Of a DNA stretch of 64,000 nucleotides, positions 8,698-19,047 are shown piece after piece. The stretch lies in NCBI RefSeq assembly GCF_038396845.1, contig NZ_CP151587.1, positions 1,338,001-1,402,000 of the forward strand, in the 5' to 3' direction. Numbering within the stretch: position 1 is the first letter of the stretch; every line of letters begins with the position of its first letter. The notes under the pieces were generated by a model. It was given only the letters and a program-made list of their open reading frames with translations. It was not told the origin of the DNA and did not search any database. The DNA comes from Gymnodinialimonas sp. 57CJ19. Lineage in GTDB: Bacteria; Pseudomonadota; Alphaproteobacteria; Rhodobacterales; Rhodobacteraceae. Made by a program: the position numbers and the translations under genes.

Positions 8698-10992
8698 ATG
8701 CGTATTGCTTGTCTTGGGGGCGGTCCTGGAGGCCTCTACTTTGGGATTTCGATGAAACGTCGCAATCCTCAGGCCGAAGTCGTGGTGTTCGAGCGTAACC
8801 GCGCCGACGATACCTTTGGCTGGGGCGTGGTTTTGTCGGACGAAACCCTTGATAATCTTGCCAAGAATGACGCTGAAAGCGCCGCGATCATCCGCGAGAA
8901 CTTTGCCTATTGGGATGATGTGGCGCTGCATCATCAGGGGCAAAAGCTGGTGTCCAGCGGCCATGGTTTCTGCGGTATCGGCCGCAAGAAGCTGCTGTTG
9001 ATCCTACAGGCGCGGGCGCGGGAATTGGGCGTTGATCTGCGGTTCGAGACCGAGGTCGGCGCGGCGTCCGATTATAAAGACGACTTTGATGTTGTGGTGG
9101 CCTGCGACGGGCTCAACTCCAAGACCCGGATGGAGTTTGCCGACACGTTCCGACCCGACATCGACACCCGCAAATGCCAGTTTGTCTGGCTTGGTACGCA
9201 CCAGCGGTTCGACGATGCGTTTACCTTTATTTTCGAGGATACCGACAAGGGCTGGGTCTGGGCGCACGCGTATCAGTTTGACGATGACACAGCGACTTTC
9301 ATCGTGGAATGCAGCCAGAAAACCTTTGATGCTTACGGCTTTGGCGAGATGAGCCAGCAAGAAAGCATCGCCGTGTGTGAGGCGATCTTCAAGGACCACC
9401 TTGGCGGTCACGGGCTGATGACCAACGCCAACCATATTCGCGGCTCTGCGTGGATTCAGTTCCCCCGTGTGCTTTGCGAAAAATGGAGCCACGAGAATGT
9501 CGTGCTTCTGGGCGATGCTTCGGCCACCGCGCATTTCTCGATCGGGTCGGGAACGAAGCTGGCGTTGGAAAGTGCCATTGCGCTGGCCGAAGATATTGCC
9601 ACGAAGCCGACGCTGGAAGAAGCCTTCGCCAACTACGAGGACGAGCGGCGGTTGGAAGTGTTGCGCCTGCAATCGGCGGCGCGAAACTCGGTGGAATGGT
9701 TCGAGGATGTGGAGCGGTATCTGCACCTTGATCCAGTGCAATTGAATTACTCCATGCTGACCCGCTCGCAACGGATCAGCCACGAAAACTTGCGTGAGAG
9801 GGACCCGAAGTGGCTTGCCGGGGCCGAGGCGTGGTTCATGGAGCAAGCCGGAGGGGAGGCCACGACCCCTGCCCGCGCCCCGATGTTCGCGCCTTTCACC
9901 TTGCGCGATATGAAGCTGAGGAACCGCATCGTGGTGTCGCCGATGGCGCAATACAAGGCGGTGGATGGCGCGCCGACCGATTGGCATTTGATCCACTACG
10001 GCGAACGCGCCAAAGGCGGCGCAGGGCTGGTCTACACCGAGATGACATGCGTCTCCGCTGATGGCCGGATCACCCCCGGTTGCCCCGGTCTTTATGCCCC
10101 CGAGCATGAGGCCGCATGGGCGCGGCTTACCGCCTTTGTCCACGCCGAGACGGAGGCGAAGATTTGCTGCCAGATCGGCCACGCGGGGCGGAAGGGCTCG
10201 ACCCGTGTGGGATGGGAGGGGATGGACAAGCCGCTGGCGGAGGGCAACTGGCCGCTTTTGTCGGCCTCCGATATCCCATGGTCTGATGACAATGCGACGC
10301 CGCAGGCGATGGATCGGGCGCAGATGGACGCGGTGAAAGCCGCCTTCGTGGCGAGCGCCGAAATGGCGGATCGTGCGGGCTTTGACATGATCGAATTGCA
10401 CGCGGCCCACGGCTATCTGATCTCGTCCTTCATCTCGCCGCTGTCCAACACGCGAACGGATGAATACGGCGGCAGCCTAGAGAGCCGGATGCGCTATCCG
10501 CTGGAAGTTTTCGCCGCCATGCGGGCCGTTTGGCCGCAGGAAAAGCCCATGTCGGTGCGGATTTCGGCCAGCGATTGGGCCGGGGACGACGGTGTCACGG
10601 CCGAGGACGCCGTGCAGATCGCGGCGATGTTTGAAGCCCAAGGCGCGGATATCATCGACGTGTCGGCGGGCCAGACCTCGACCCAGGCCGAGCCTGTCTA
10701 TGGCCGCATGTTCCAAACGCCCTTCTCCGACCGGATCAGGAACGAGGCGGGGATCAAGACCATGGCCGTTGGCAATATCTTCGAGGCCGATCACGTGAAC
10801 TCGATCCTCATGGCCGGTCGGGCCGATCTGGTGTGCCTTGCGCGGCCGCATCTGGCCGATCCCTATTGGACGCTCCATGCGGCGACGGCCCTTGGGGACC
10901 GACAAGAAAGCTGGCCCCAACCCTATGATGCCGGCCGCGATCAGGCGTGGCGACTGGCAGACCGGGCGGCGGACATGGTGGGTAAGGTATGA
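8698..10992 (+). CDS. 2-aminobenzoyl-CoA monooxygenase/reductase (fusion flavoprotein)
   Basis: A 764-residue bifunctional enzyme. The first ~390 residues are an aromatic-ring FAD monooxygenase (LGGGPGG dinucleotide motif at the N-terminus, [23 protein letters not shown] motif). The rest is an Old Yellow Enzyme-type FMN reductase ([45 protein letters not shown]). This order and length match the Azoarcus evansii enzyme that hydroxylates and then reduces 2-aminobenzoyl-CoA, dearomatising it without ring-cleaving dioxygenase. A salicylyl-CoA 5-hydroxylase would lack the reductase half. The ATG at 8698 puts the FAD motif at the very N-terminus. It is the first gene of the operon and overlaps the SDR gene (ATGA). 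Confidence 0.92.
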   Translation: MRIACLGGGPGGLYFGISMKRRNPQAEVVVFERNRADDTFGWGVVLSDETLDNLAKNDAESAAIIRENFAYWDDVALHHQGQKLVSSGHGFCGIGRKKLLLILQARARELGVDLRFETEVGAASDYKDDFDVVVACDGLNSKTRMEFADTFRPDIDTRKCQFVWLGTHQRFDDAFTFIFEDTDKGWVWAHAYQFDDDTATFIVECSQKTFDAYGFGEMSQQESIAVCEAIFKDHLGGHGLMTNANHIRGSAWIQFPRVLCEKWSHENVVLLGDASATAHFSIGSGTKLALESAIALAEDIATKPTLEEAFANYEDERRLEVLRLQSAARNSVEWFEDVERYLHLDPVQLNYSMLTRSQRISHENLRERDPKWLAGAEAWFMEQAGGEATTPARAPMFAPFTLRDMKLRNRIVVSPMAQYKAVDGAPTDWHLIHYGERAKGGAGLVYTEMTCVSADGRITPGCPGLYAPEHEAAWARLTAFVHAETEAKICCQIGHAGRKGSTRVGWEGMDKPLAEGNWPLLSASDIPWSDDNATPQAMDRAQMDAVKAAFVASAEMADRAGFDMIELHAAHGYLISSFISPLSNTRTDEYGGSLESRMRYPLEVFAAMRAVWPQEKPMSVRISASDWAGDDGVTAEDAVQIAAMFEAQGADIIDVSAGQTSTQAEPVYGRMFQTPFSDRIRNEAGIKTMAVGNIFEADHVNSILMAGRADLVCLARPHLADPYWTLHAATALGDRQESWPQPYDAGRDQAWRLADRAADMVGKV

Positions 10993-11720
10993 AGCACGTG
11001 GTTGTCACAGGCGGCGGCACGGGGGTTGGCGCGGAAACCGCACAGCGCTTCGCGGCGGCGGGTTATGCCGTCACGATCATGGGCCGCAGTGAGGCTCCAT
11101 TGCAGGCGCAGGGCTTGTCGTACCAGCTGTGCGATGTGACCGACGTGGACCAGGTGCACGCCGCGTTTGACGCAGCCCGCGCCGAGCATGGGCCGGTGTC
11201 CATTGTCATTGCGAACGCGGGCGCAGCGACCTCGAAGCCATTTGCCAAGATGAGTGCGGCGGATTTGACCGGCATGTTGGACGTGAACCTGACCGGGGTT
11301 TTCAACGTATGGCAGGCCGCTTTGGCAGACATGAAGTCCGAAGGGGCAGGGCGGATGATCGCCATCGCCTCCACCGCCGGGCTTAAAGGCTACCCCTATG
11401 TGGCGGGTTACTGCGCGGCCAAGCACGGGGTTGTCGGGCTGACGCGGGCGCTGTCGTTGGAACTGGCGAAAACCGGGATCACCGTGAACGCCATCTGCCC
11501 CGGCTTCATTGATACGCCGCTGCTGGAACGCTCGGTCGAGAACATCGTCGCCACCACAGGGATGAGCGCGGAAGACGCGGTGAAGTCGCTGACCAAGGGC
11601 AACCCGCAGGCGCGGTTGATCCAGCCCGAGGAAGTTGCGGAAACCGCGCTGTGGCTCTGCTCGGACGCGGCGCGGTCGGTTAACGGACATACTCTAAGCC
11701 TGTCGGGAGGTGAAATCTGA
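10989..11720 (+). CDS. SDR family NAD(P)-dependent dehydrogenase
   Basis: A 243-residue short-chain dehydrogenase, presumably acting on a hydroxyacyl-CoA intermediate of the 2-aminobenzoyl-CoA route. It shows the cofactor loop [11 protein letters not shown] near residue 8, IANAGAA, the catalytic Ser in IASTAGLKG, and the Tyr/Lys pair in YCAAKHG. The C-terminus ends [13 protein letters not shown], as in 3-hydroxyacyl-CoA/ketoacyl reductase-type SDRs. It overlaps the flanking genes by four and one bases, so it is translationally coupled. Exact substrate is inferred from context only. Confidence 0.85.
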   Translation: MKHVVVTGGGTGVGAETAQRFAAAGYAVTIMGRSEAPLQAQGLSYQLCDVTDVDQVHAAFDAARAEHGPVSIVIANAGAATSKPFAKMSAADLTGMLDVNLTGVFNVWQAALADMKSEGAGRMIAIASTAGLKGYPYVAGYCAAKHGVVGLTRALSLELAKTGITVNAICPGFIDTPLLERSVENIVATTGMSAEDAVKSLTKGNPQARLIQPEEVAETALWLCSDAARSVNGHTLSLSGGEI

Positions 11721-12196
11721 TGCAAACCAAGACTGTAGAGGTCCTTGCCCCACCTTCAAAAGAACGCCTGCGCCTTTGGCTTCGCCTGCTGAAAACCAGC
11801 CGCGCGATTGAAACCACCCTGCGCGAGAAACTGCGCGAGGAATTTGCCACCACTCTGCCGCGCTTCGACGTGATGGCCGCGCTGTCGCGCTTTGAAGACG
11901 GCCTGAAGATGAGCCAGCTTTCCGGCGTGTTGCGGGTGTCCAACGGCAATGTCACCGGCATCGTGGACCGTTTGGCCGAGGATGGATTTCTGGTCCGCGT
12001 GCCCGTGCCCGGCGACCGCCGCGCCTCGGTTGTGCGGTTGACCAAGCGCGGCGTCGAAGAATTCGCCCGCCAAGCCGCCGCTCACGAAGCGTGGATTGAC
12101 GCCACGCTCGAAGGGTTCGGGGCAGAAGAAGCCGCTGAAATCGGCGCGCGGCTGGAGATTCTGGAAGCAAAACTACAGTCAGAAGGGGATGCCTGA
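11720..12196 (+). CDS. MarR family regulator of the aminobenzoyl-CoA operon
   Basis: A 158-residue winged-helix protein: a dimerisation helix ([19 protein letters not shown]), the DNA-binding helices ([20 protein letters not shown]), and the wing with the family signature ([17 protein letters not shown]). MarR proteins in aromatic acyl-CoA operons usually repress until the CoA-thioester binds. It lies inside the operon it probably controls, with TGATG coupling to the SDR gene and one-base overlap with the hydratase. The inverted repeat at 8613-8645 is the best candidate operator. Confidence 0.88.
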   Translation: MQTKTVEVLAPPSKERLRLWLRLLKTSRAIETTLREKLREEFATTLPRFDVMAALSRFEDGLKMSQLSGVLRVSNGNVTGIVDRLAEDGFLVRVPVPGDRRASVVRLTKRGVEEFARQAAAHEAWIDATLEGFGAEEAAEIGARLEILEAKLQSEGDA

Positions 12197-12996
12197 TGCG
12201 CACTGACGTCACTCATTTCAAATGCGAGATCGCCGACCGCATCGCCACCATCGCGCTGGATCGCCCCGAGCGGAAGAACCCGCTGACGTTCGACAGCTAC
12301 GCCGAGATGCGTGATTGGTTCCGCGATCTGCATTACTCGGACGACGTGGACGCGGTGGTTTTCGCGTCTAACGGCGGCAACTTCAGTTCGGGCGGGGATG
12401 TCCATGACATCATCGGGCCGCTTACCAAAATGTCGATGAAGGAGCTGTTGGCCTTCACCCGGATGACCGGCGATTTGGTCAAGGCGATCGTGAACTGCGG
12501 CAAGCCGGTGATTGCCGCGATTGATGGGATTTGCGTGGGCGCCGGCGCGATTATTGCCATGGCCGCCGACCTGCGGATCGCCACGCCCGAGGCCAAGACA
12601 GCCTTCCTTTTCACCCGCGTCGGCCTTGCGGGCTGTGACATGGGGGCCTGCGCAATCTTGCCCCGGATCATCGGGCAGGGCCGCGCGGCAGAGCTGCTTT
12701 ATACTGGCCGCGCCATGACCGCCGAGGAAGGCCATGCATGGGGGTTCCACAACAAGCTGGTCGCCGCCGACACGCTGGACGCCGAGGCGCAGACGATGGC
12801 CGCCCGCATCGCCGCGGGGCCGAACTTTGGGCACATGATGACCAAGACAATGCTGGCGCAGGAATGGTCGATGTCGATTGAGCAAGCGATCGAGGCCGAG
12901 GCGCAGGCGCAGGCCATCTGCATGCAGACGGCGGATTTTGAACGCGCCTACACCGCCTTTGTCGCCAAAGAAAAACCCCTGTTCGAGGGCAACTGA
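12196..12996 (+). CDS. Enoyl-CoA hydratase/isomerase family protein
   Basis: A 266-residue crotonase-fold enzyme, likely hydrating or hydrolytically opening a ring acyl-CoA intermediate. It shows the oxyanion-hole segments [17 protein letters not shown] and [20 protein letters not shown], and the active-site neighbourhood [20 protein letters not shown]. The C-terminal helix ([21 protein letters not shown]) is normal for the family. It is coupled to marR upstream and to the acyl-CoA dehydrogenase downstream by one-base overlaps. Whether it is a hydratase or a ring-opening hydrolase cannot be decided by eye. Confidence 0.87.
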   Translation: MRTDVTHFKCEIADRIATIALDRPERKNPLTFDSYAEMRDWFRDLHYSDDVDAVVFASNGGNFSSGGDVHDIIGPLTKMSMKELLAFTRMTGDLVKAIVNCGKPVIAAIDGICVGAGAIIAMAADLRIATPEAKTAFLFTRVGLAGCDMGACAILPRIIGQGRAAELLYTGRAMTAEEGHAWGFHNKLVAADTLDAEAQTMAARIAAGPNFGHMMTKTMLAQEWSMSIEQAIEAEAQAQAICMQTADFERAYTAFVAKEKPLFEGN

Positions 12997-14132
12997 TGGC
13001 AGATAAAACTTTCCTTCACTGGCCGTTTTTCGAGGACACGCACCGCGATTGGGCCGCGCAGGTTGAGGCCGTGGCCGGGGGCTTGCACGTCGATCACGCC
13101 GACACCGACACCGCCTGCCGCACCCTTGTGGCGGATTTGGGCGAGGCAGGCATTTTGCAGGAAACCGGCAACCCCGATGGTCCGCTGGACGTGCGCCGCC
13201 TTTGTCTGGCGAGAGAGACCCTGGCGCGCCACGACGGTTTGGCAGATTTCGCCTTTGCGATGCAGGGGCTTGGCACCGGGGCGATCTCGCTGTTTGGCAG
13301 CGATGCGCAGAAGGCCGAATGGCTGCCGCTGACGCGGGCGGGCAAGGCGATTTCGGCCTTTGCGCTGACCGAACCTCAATCCGGGTCAGACGTGGCGAAC
13401 TCTACCATGACGGCGACGCGCGATGGCGAAGCTTACGTGTTGAACGGGCAGAAAACCTGGATCAGCAACGGCGGCATCGCCGATGTCTACACGGTCTTTG
13501 CCCGCACCGGCGACGGCCCCGGCGCACGGGGTTTGTCGGCCTTTGTGGTGCCCGCAGATACGCCGGGCCTGACCATTGCCGAGCGGCTCGACACCATTGC
13601 GCCGCACCCCTTGGCAACGCTGGATTTCACCGACTGCCGCGTGCCTGCAAGCGCTTTGATCGGCGACAGCGGGGCGGGGTTCAAGATCGCCATGTCGGTG
13701 CTGGATGTCTTCCGCTCGACGGTGGCGGCTGCCGCCTTGGGCTTCGCACGTCGGGCTTTGGACGAGGCCGTGACCCGCGTAAGCGCGCGCCACGTGCAGG
13801 GTGCTCCGCTCAGCGATTTGCAGCTTGTGCAGGGGCATATCGCGGATATGGCCGTGGATATCGACGCCTCTGCGCTGCTGATCTACCGGGCCGCCTGGAC
13901 CAAGGACAGCGGCGCACCGCGGATCACCCGCGAAGCGGCGATGGCCAAGCTATTTGCCACCGATCACGCGCAAAACGTTATCGACAAGGCTGTGCAACTG
14001 CACGGCGGCGATGGCGTGAGGTCGGGTCAGGCGGTTGAGAAGTTGTACAGAGAAATTAGGGCGTTACGCATCTATGAGGGCGCATCAGACGTCCAGCGTA
14101 TCATCATCGCCCGGCAAACACTGGGTCAATAG
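12996..14132 (+). CDS. Acyl-CoA dehydrogenase family protein
   Basis: A 378-residue FAD acyl-CoA dehydrogenase. It has both signatures ([34 protein letters not shown]) and the catalytic Glu near the C-terminus in [13 protein letters not shown]. The N-terminus is slightly diverged ([18 protein letters not shown]), which suits a cyclic or amino-substituted acyl-CoA rather than a fatty acyl-CoA. It follows the hydratase with one-base overlap. A 120-base gap with no recognised gene separates it from the ligase gene. Confidence 0.87.
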   Translation: MADKTFLHWPFFEDTHRDWAAQVEAVAGGLHVDHADTDTACRTLVADLGEAGILQETGNPDGPLDVRRLCLARETLARHDGLADFAFAMQGLGTGAISLFGSDAQKAEWLPLTRAGKAISAFALTEPQSGSDVANSTMTATRDGEAYVLNGQKTWISNGGIADVYTVFARTGDGPGARGLSAFVVPADTPGLTIAERLDTIAPHPLATLDFTDCRVPASALIGDSGAGFKIAMSVLDVFRSTVAAAALGFARRALDEAVTRVSARHVQGAPLSDLQLVQGHIADMAVDIDASALLIYRAAWTKDSGAPRITREAAMAKLFATDHAQNVIDKAVQLHGGDGVRSGQAVEKLYREIRALRIYEGASDVQRIIIARQTLGQ

Positions 14133-14252
14133 GAACCCACCAACACGGAGTGTTACGGTGACCAATCTGGAAATCGCATCTTGCCTTTCCGCTCTGCGTC
14201 CTTGGCCTCAAAATCCGGCGGTTTTCTGCCCCCAGAAGCAAGCGAGTATGCC

Positions 14253-15869
14253 ATGTTAAGCGCCAGCGCCCATCAAGATACGTTCTCCAGAGATAACTTG
14301 CCGCCGCAAGATCAGTGGCCTGATTTCCTGCTGGAGGGGTTCGATTACCCCGACACCCTCAACGTCGGCGTGGAGTTGACCGATGCAATGGTTGCCAAGG
14401 GTTTCGGCGACCGCACGGCCCTTATCGGCAACGGGCGTCGGCGCACCTATAAGGAGCTGGCCGATTGGACTAACCGGCTGGCCCATGTTCTGGTAGAAGA
14501 TCTGGGCGTCGTTCCCGGCAATCGGGTGCTGATCCGCTCGGCCAACAATCCCGCGATGGTGGCATGTTGGCTTGCCGCCACCAAGGTGGGCGCGGTGGTG
14601 GTGAATACCATGCCGATGCTGCGGGCCGCGGAATTGGCGCAGATCGTGGAGAAGGCGCAGATCACCCATGCGCTGTGTGATACGCGCCTGATGGATGAGA
14701 TGGAGGGCTGCGCCAAGCTGTGCAGCACCCTGACCCATGTGGTGGGCTTTGACGGCACGTCGAACCATGACGCCGAGCTCGACCGGTTGGCGCTGGAAAA
14801 GCCGGTGCAGTTCGACGCCGTGGCGACGGGGCGCGAGGATGTGGCGCTGTTGGGCTTCACCTCAGGCACGACTGGATCACCCAAAGCGACGATGCATTTC
14901 CACCGCGACCTCCTGATTATCGCGGACGGCTACGCGCGGGAGGTCTTGGGCGTGACGCCCGACGACGTATTCGTCGGCTCCCCGCCGTTGGCGTTCACGT
15001 TCGGCCTTGGCGGTTTGGCGATTTTTCCGCTGCGTTTTGGGGCCACGGCAACACTTCTGGAAACTGCCTCTCCGCCCAATATGATTGAGATCATTGAGAA
15101 ATATAAAGCCACGGTGTGCTTCACGGCCCCCACGGCCTACCGCGCCATGCTTGCCGCAATGGAGGAGGGCGCAGACCTCAGCAGTCTACGCGCCGCCGTT
15201 TCAGCGGGCGAAACGCTGCCCGCGCCGGTCTATGATGATTGGATTGCGAAGACAGGCAAACCGATGCTGGACGGGATTGGCGCGACCGAGATGTTGCACA
15301 TCTTCATCTCCAACCGTTTTGACGATCATCGGCCTGCCTGCACGGGGCGGCCTGTCACGGGGTACGAGGCCAAGATCATCGGAGAGGACGGGCAGGAACT
15401 GCCCCGAGGGGAAGTCGGGCGTCTGGCCGTGCGTGGCCCCACCGGCTGCCGCTACATGAACGACGACCGCCAGGGCGCTTACGTTTTGGACGGATGGAAC
15501 ATCTCGGGCGACGCTTTCACGATGGATGCGGACGGATACCTGCATTTTGCCGCCCGTAACGACGATATGATCGTCTCATCCGGCTACAACATCGCGGGCC
15601 CCGAAGTGGAGGCGGCACTGCTGTCCCATCCCAACGTGTCGGAATGCGCCGTGGTCGGTGCGCCAAGCGAGGAGCGCGGGATGATCGTGCAGGCCCACGT
15701 GGTGCTGGCCGACGCCACCCCTTCCGCCGAGATGGTCAAGGCCCTGCAGGACCACGTGAAAGCAACCATCGCGCCGTTCAAATACCCCCGTGACGTGCGA
15801 TTTGTCGAGGCGCTGCCCAAGACCCAGACCGGCAAGATCCAACGTTTTTTGTTGAAAGAAACCTCGTGA
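14253..15869 (+). CDS. 2-aminobenzoate-CoA ligase / benzoate-CoA ligase family
   Basis: A 538-residue AMP-forming acyl-CoA synthetase that would activate anthranilate with ATP and CoA, the entry step of the pathway. It shows the P-loop-like motif LLGFTSGTTGSPKATMHFHRD, the aryl-binding/A5 region DGIGATEMLHIF, and the hinge and C-terminal lysine motif LPKTQTGKIQRFLLK. The IGATEMLH context is typical of benzoate/2-aminobenzoate ligases. The start is ATG 14253; upstream in-frame sequence is not family-like. It overlaps the thioesterase gene (GTGA). Anthranilate specificity is inferred from the operon. Confidence 0.88.
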   Translation: MLSASAHQDTFSRDNLPPQDQWPDFLLEGFDYPDTLNVGVELTDAMVAKGFGDRTALIGNGRRRTYKELADWTNRLAHVLVEDLGVVPGNRVLIRSANNPAMVACWLAATKVGAVVVNTMPMLRAAELAQIVEKAQITHALCDTRLMDEMEGCAKLCSTLTHVVGFDGTSNHDAELDRLALEKPVQFDAVATGREDVALLGFTSGTTGSPKATMHFHRDLLIIADGYAREVLGVTPDDVFVGSPPLAFTFGLGGLAIFPLRFGATATLLETASPPNMIEIIEKYKATVCFTAPTAYRAMLAAMEEGADLSSLRAAVSAGETLPAPVYDDWIAKTGKPMLDGIGATEMLHIFISNRFDDHRPACTGRPVTGYEAKIIGEDGQELPRGEVGRLAVRGPTGCRYMNDDRQGAYVLDGWNISGDAFTMDADGYLHFAARNDDMIVSSGYNIAGPEVEAALLSHPNVSECAVVGAPSEERGMIVQAHVVLADATPSAEMVKALQDHVKATIAPFKYPRDVRFVEALPKTQTGKIQRFLLKETS

Positions 15870-16279
15870 CAAACACCGCGTTCACCCAGCCCATGAAGGT
15901 GCTTTTTAGACACTGCGACCCCGCGGGCGTGGTGTTTTACCCGCGCTACTTCGAGATCATCAACGATATGGTCGAAGCGTTCTTCGATCACGTGGGTTTC
16001 CCGTTTGAGGACATCCTGAAGGACGGCGGCGTACCAACGGTGCAGGTTGAAACCACTTTCCAAGCACCCAGCCGCCACGGAGATCACCTTACACTGTCGC
16101 TGGAATTGACCCGTGTTGGCACTGCCAGCCTTGGGGTTTCAGTGATTGCTGAGGGCAGGGATGCGCATCGCTTCTCTGCCAACCTAACCCTTGTTCATAT
16201 CGACGCCGCGCATCGCCCAAAACCTTGGTCAGATCCGATGCGGCAGGCCTTCTCGCCCTATCTAAGGAGCAAACAATGA
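15866..16279 (+). CDS. Acyl-CoA thioesterase, 4-hydroxybenzoyl-CoA thioesterase family
   Basis: A 137-residue hot-dog fold thioesterase with the 4HBT signature FRHCDPAGVVFYPRYFEIINDM, including the catalytic Asp. It starts with GTG overlapping the ligase stop. Its likely role is to release CoA from dead-end aminobenzoyl-CoA derivatives and prevent CoA trapping, as proposed for similar enzymes in benzoyl-CoA-type pathways. It is coupled by ATGA overlap to the RidA gene. Confidence 0.88.
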   Translation: MTNTAFTQPMKVLFRHCDPAGVVFYPRYFEIINDMVEAFFDHVGFPFEDILKDGGVPTVQVETTFQAPSRHGDHLTLSLELTRVGTASLGVSVIAEGRDAHRFSANLTLVHIDAAHRPKPWSDPMRQAFSPYLRSKQ

Positions 16280-16674
16280 CAAATAAGACAATCAAGCCCG
16301 ATGGTTGGGCCCCTGCGAAAGGCTACGCTGATGGTGTGTTAGCCGCTGACGGCACGCTGTATATCGGCGGCCAAATCGGCTGGACCGCGGAGCAGAAGTT
16401 CACTTCTCACGATTTCATCGGGCAGATGGAGCAAGCCTTGCGCAACATCGTGGACGTTGTGGTCGCGGCAGGTGGCAAGGTCGAGGATATCACCCGACTG
16501 ACGTGGTTCGTGATCGACAAGGCCGAATACCTGGCTCGTCAACGGGAAGTGGGGGAGGTCTACCGCAAGGTTCTGGGTCGTCATTTCCCTGCCATGTCGA
16601 TGCTGATTGTCGCGGGATTGGTCGAAGATGATGCGCTATTGGAGATCGAGGCGACAGCCCACATCGGCGCGTAG
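16276..16674 (+). CDS. RidA family protein
   Basis: A 132-residue member of the RidA/YjgF enamine/imine deaminase family. It shows the family segments YADGVLAADGTLYIGGQIG, the trimer-core helix (MEQALRNIVDVVVAAGGKVEDI) and the C-terminal FPAMSMLIVAGLVEDDALLEIEA, but the usual Arg in the active site (R105 in RidA) is not obvious. In this operon an enamine/imine hydrolase makes sense, because dearomatised 2-aminobenzoyl-CoA carries an enamine that must lose ammonia. The start is ATG 16276 after AAGGAG. It is the last gene before a strong terminator. Confidence 0.88.
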   Translation: MTNKTIKPDGWAPAKGYADGVLAADGTLYIGGQIGWTAEQKFTSHDFIGQMEQALRNIVDVVVAAGGKVEDITRLTWFVIDKAEYLARQREVGEVYRKVLGRHFPAMSMLIVAGLVEDDALLEIEATAHIGA

Positions 16675-16803
16675 CACGCAAGGATTGCAGCGGGGGCGCT
16701 AAGTGCTGCCTCCGACCGCTACCACTGCACCTGTTGCCCTGTCCGGCGTCGCCCCGCCGGCAGTAACGGCCTTGCCTAACGCAGGCGCATCAACGCGACC
16801 CTG

Positions 16804-16831
16804 AAAGCCCCGCCCCAACAGGCGGGGCTTT
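16804..16831 (+). terminator. Strong terminator hairpin after the aminobenzoyl-CoA operon
   Basis: AAAGCCCCGCC (16804-16814) pairs perfectly with GGCGGGGCTTT (16821-16831) around a six-base loop. It lies about 130 bases past the RidA gene. Confidence 0.85.
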
Positions 16832-16839
16832 CGCGATGC

Positions 16840-17383
16840 GACTACAAATCGACCAACGGACGGTCGTCATTCAGGTCATGTTCGGGAAAATTTGGTAGCG
16901 GAGGAGCGTTCTATTCAATACCCGACACTGCAGCTTGCTAGGGCATGTGTTTAATATCAATGAGTTAGGAATTTTTCCTATTGGGACTAAACGAGCAAGC
17001 GTCCCGCAGGGGGCCGACTGAATTTTTGTGTATCTGTTAAAACGTAGGAATGGCTGGGCTGAAGTAAACTACCCAGATTCCAAACTAAGTTCACTTCGCA
17101 AGCTGCGCCCCACACAGCAAAGGTCTGCTTCGAGCTTGTCCTGACCGATGCTGCACTATGCACAGATGGCCGCAAGGGGCCGAAACTACCTAGAAAGCCT
17201 TTGCAAGTAACGATGGCCTTCGTGGCGCGACCAAAAAATTGTTCCCAAACTCGGCAGGTTTTGCACAAAGTATTTGGCCGCAATAAGTCATTGATCTGCC
17301 TTGGAGCCGTCGATTTTATCCGTTGACGATCGTTTATGGACACCCTGCTTTGGCAATTGTCGAATGCAGATGCCCCGCAACTT
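16840..17383. other. Intergenic gap at the left edge of the metal island
   Basis: About 540 bases, more AT-rich than the flanks by eye. A minus-strand open frame covers 16987-17418, but its composition (Ser/Arg/Cys-rich, no domain) does not look like a real protein. No tRNA or integrase was recognised. It may be a degenerate repeat or island boundary. Confidence 0.45.
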
Positions 17384-18700
17384 TCAGGCGCGCGGCCAAT
17401 GTTGATGGAAATCATCAATCACAATCGCATGGCTATGTGACCGCCCATCTCGAACATGTGGATGATCTTCTGGGAGGTCATCATGTGAATGGTTCAATGC
17501 CTCGTCATCGTTTGTGGGCCAAAAAGAAACTCCCGTAAGTAGCCCGATAGATGCAAGCAAACCTAGACACACAAGGGCAGCGGTGGGTCCGGCGATGGTG
17601 ATCAACGATCCAGCAAGTGGATAGGTTATCAACCAGCAGGCATGTGACAACGCAAATTGCGCTGCATAGACGGCAGGCCGATCTTCAGGGTGTGCGGAAC
17701 GCTTCAAGAGGCGTCCGGATGGGGTCAATACAGTGGAATAGCCGATTCCGATGATCAGCCACCCAAGCAAAAGCGGATACCATTGCTGGCCGAAAACAAG
17801 CGACATGCCCGAGAGACCGAATAGAGTAGCCACGAGTACTGCTGCGCCTCCGATCATTACCGGGCGGTCGGGCCTAGTATCTAGAAGCCGAGGCAACACG
17901 AGCGCGGCCAGCATTGAGCCCCCTCCAAATGCACTGAGTGCAATCGCGACCTGGGTGTCGCCCAGGCCCAGATCGGATCGGACTAGAACTACGGTATTCA
18001 CCAGCACCATTGCACCCGCTGCTGCTGCTGCGAGGTTGAGGGACAAAAGCCCTCGTAGGCGCGGCGTGGCGAGGTAAATCCTCAGGCCTCGTGTGGTGCG
18101 GTCGTAGATACCGCGCGGGGCACTGGGTTTCGGACTGGGAAGAAGCACTGAGACGACAAGAACTGCGGAGCCGATAAACCCGATCACAGTGCCAAGAAAC
18201 AGCGCCTGATAGCTCACAAACATCAGCAAGACGGCGGCAAGTGTCGGACTGATCAGGTTTTCCAAATCATAGGCCAATCGGGAAAGAGACAGCGCCCGTG
18301 TGTAGCGATCCTCTTCCGGCAAGATGTCGGGTATTGTGGCCTGAAACGTAGGTGTGAATGCAGCGGAAGCGGATTGCAGCACAAATATCAGGACGTAGAC
18401 CTGCCAGATCTCGCTAACGAACGGCAGGCAAAGAGCCACTGCTGCTCTCACCAGATCGAGGCTAACCAACATCGTTCTACGTGGCCAACGATTGGCGAAT
18501 GCCCCTGCGATAGGGGCGATGCCGACATAGGCCACCATCTTGATCGTGAAGATTGTTCCCAAAACCAGACCGGCCCTCTCACCGGACAGATTGAAGGCCA
18601 ACAAGCCAAGAGCAATGGTCGCCAACCCGGTGCCGAGCAATGCAACGATCTGCGCCAGAAACAGGTGGCGGTAAGTGCGGTCGGCGAGGACGGAAAGCAT
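17384..18700 (-). CDS. MFS exporter with His-rich tail, NreB/NrsD-like (nickel/cobalt)
   Basis: A 438-residue major facilitator with twelve predicted membrane segments. The N-half shows the MFS loop motif (FANRWPRRTMLVSLDLVRA). The last ~40 residues are His/Asp-rich (NHSHDDLPEDHPHVRDGRSH), the hallmark of NreB and NrsD nickel efflux proteins. The adjacent, co-oriented CsoR/RcnR-family repressor supports nickel or cobalt export. The ATG at 18700 lies ten bases past the repressor stop, so the two probably form one transcript. Metal specificity is inferred. Confidence 0.85.
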   Translation of the reverse strand: MLSVLADRTYRHLFLAQIVALLGTGLATIALGLLAFNLSGERAGLVLGTIFTIKMVAYVGIAPIAGAFANRWPRRTMLVSLDLVRAAVALCLPFVSEIWQVYVLIFVLQSASAAFTPTFQATIPDILPEEDRYTRALSLSRLAYDLENLISPTLAAVLLMFVSYQALFLGTVIGFIGSAVLVVSVLLPSPKPSAPRGIYDRTTRGLRIYLATPRLRGLLSLNLAAAAAGAMVLVNTVVLVRSDLGLGDTQVAIALSAFGGGSMLAALVLPRLLDTRPDRPVMIGGAAVLVATLFGLSGMSLVFGQQWYPLLLGWLIIGIGYSTVLTPSGRLLKRSAHPEDRPAVYAAQFALSHACWLITYPLAGSLITIAGPTAALVCLGLLASIGLLTGVSFWPTNDDEALNHSHDDLPEDHPHVRDGRSHSHAIVIDDFHQHWPRA

Positions 18701-18710
18701 GGGTTATGTC

Positions 18711-18983
18711 CTATAGATACTTGGTAATCGCTTTGAAGTCCGCAACCACCTGAACATTGGCGGGCCCGGCAATGGCTTCATCGAGGCAGTGGTCAATGTG
18801 ATCTTGGATCAAAGTGCGTTTGGCCTGCTGAATAGCCTTTTCTACCGCATGAAGCTGTTGTGCGATGTCGGTGCAGGATTGACCGCTTTCGATCATGTTG
18901 ATGACGCTCATCAAATGCCCATTGGCACGTTTCAGCCGTTTTACGACAGCAGGGTGGGTTGCATGAAGTTCGAGTTTTGCCAT
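18711..18983 (-). CDS. CsoR/RcnR/FrmR-family metal-sensing repressor
   Basis: A 90-residue all-helical DUF156 protein. Candidate metal ligands are His7, Cys37 (GQSCTDI), His62 and Cys66 (DHIDHC), a Cys-His-Cys pattern shared by CsoR and the nickel sensor InrS. InrS controls NrsD, an MFS exporter with a His-rich tail like the gene directly downstream, so a nickel role is more likely than copper. It is divergent from the His-rich/HupE operon; a 17-bp dyad lies between them. Formaldehyde sensing is less likely because no dehydrogenase is nearby. Confidence 0.87.
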   Translation of the reverse strand: MAKLELHATHPAVVKRLKRANGHLMSVINMIESGQSCTDIAQQLHAVEKAIQQAKRTLIQDHIDHCLDEAIAGPANVQVVADFKAITKYL

Positions 18984-18994
18984 ATGGGTGATGT

Positions 18995-19011
18995 ATCCCC
19001 CTAGGGAGGAT
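18995..19011. promoter_or_regulatory. Putative operator of the CsoR/RcnR-type repressor
   Basis: The imperfect palindrome ATCCCCCTAGGGAGGAT has the C/G tract flanked by A/T that this repressor family recognises. It sits 12 bases upstream of the repressor start and 36 upstream of the divergent gene, so one dimer-of-dimers could control both directions. Confidence 0.65.
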
Positions 19012-19047
19012 GAGGCAAGCGGGCTAAGACCCGTGGGAGCAAGCTAG

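Noticed and set aside
9004-10410. Minus-strand open frame of 468 codons opposite the monooxygenase gene
   Set aside because: Antisense shadow of a strongly supported flavoprotein gene.
16987-17418. Minus-strand frame in the gap before the MFS gene
   Set aside because: No recognisable domain, odd composition, overlaps the 3' end of the MFS gene; kept as an unexplained gap.
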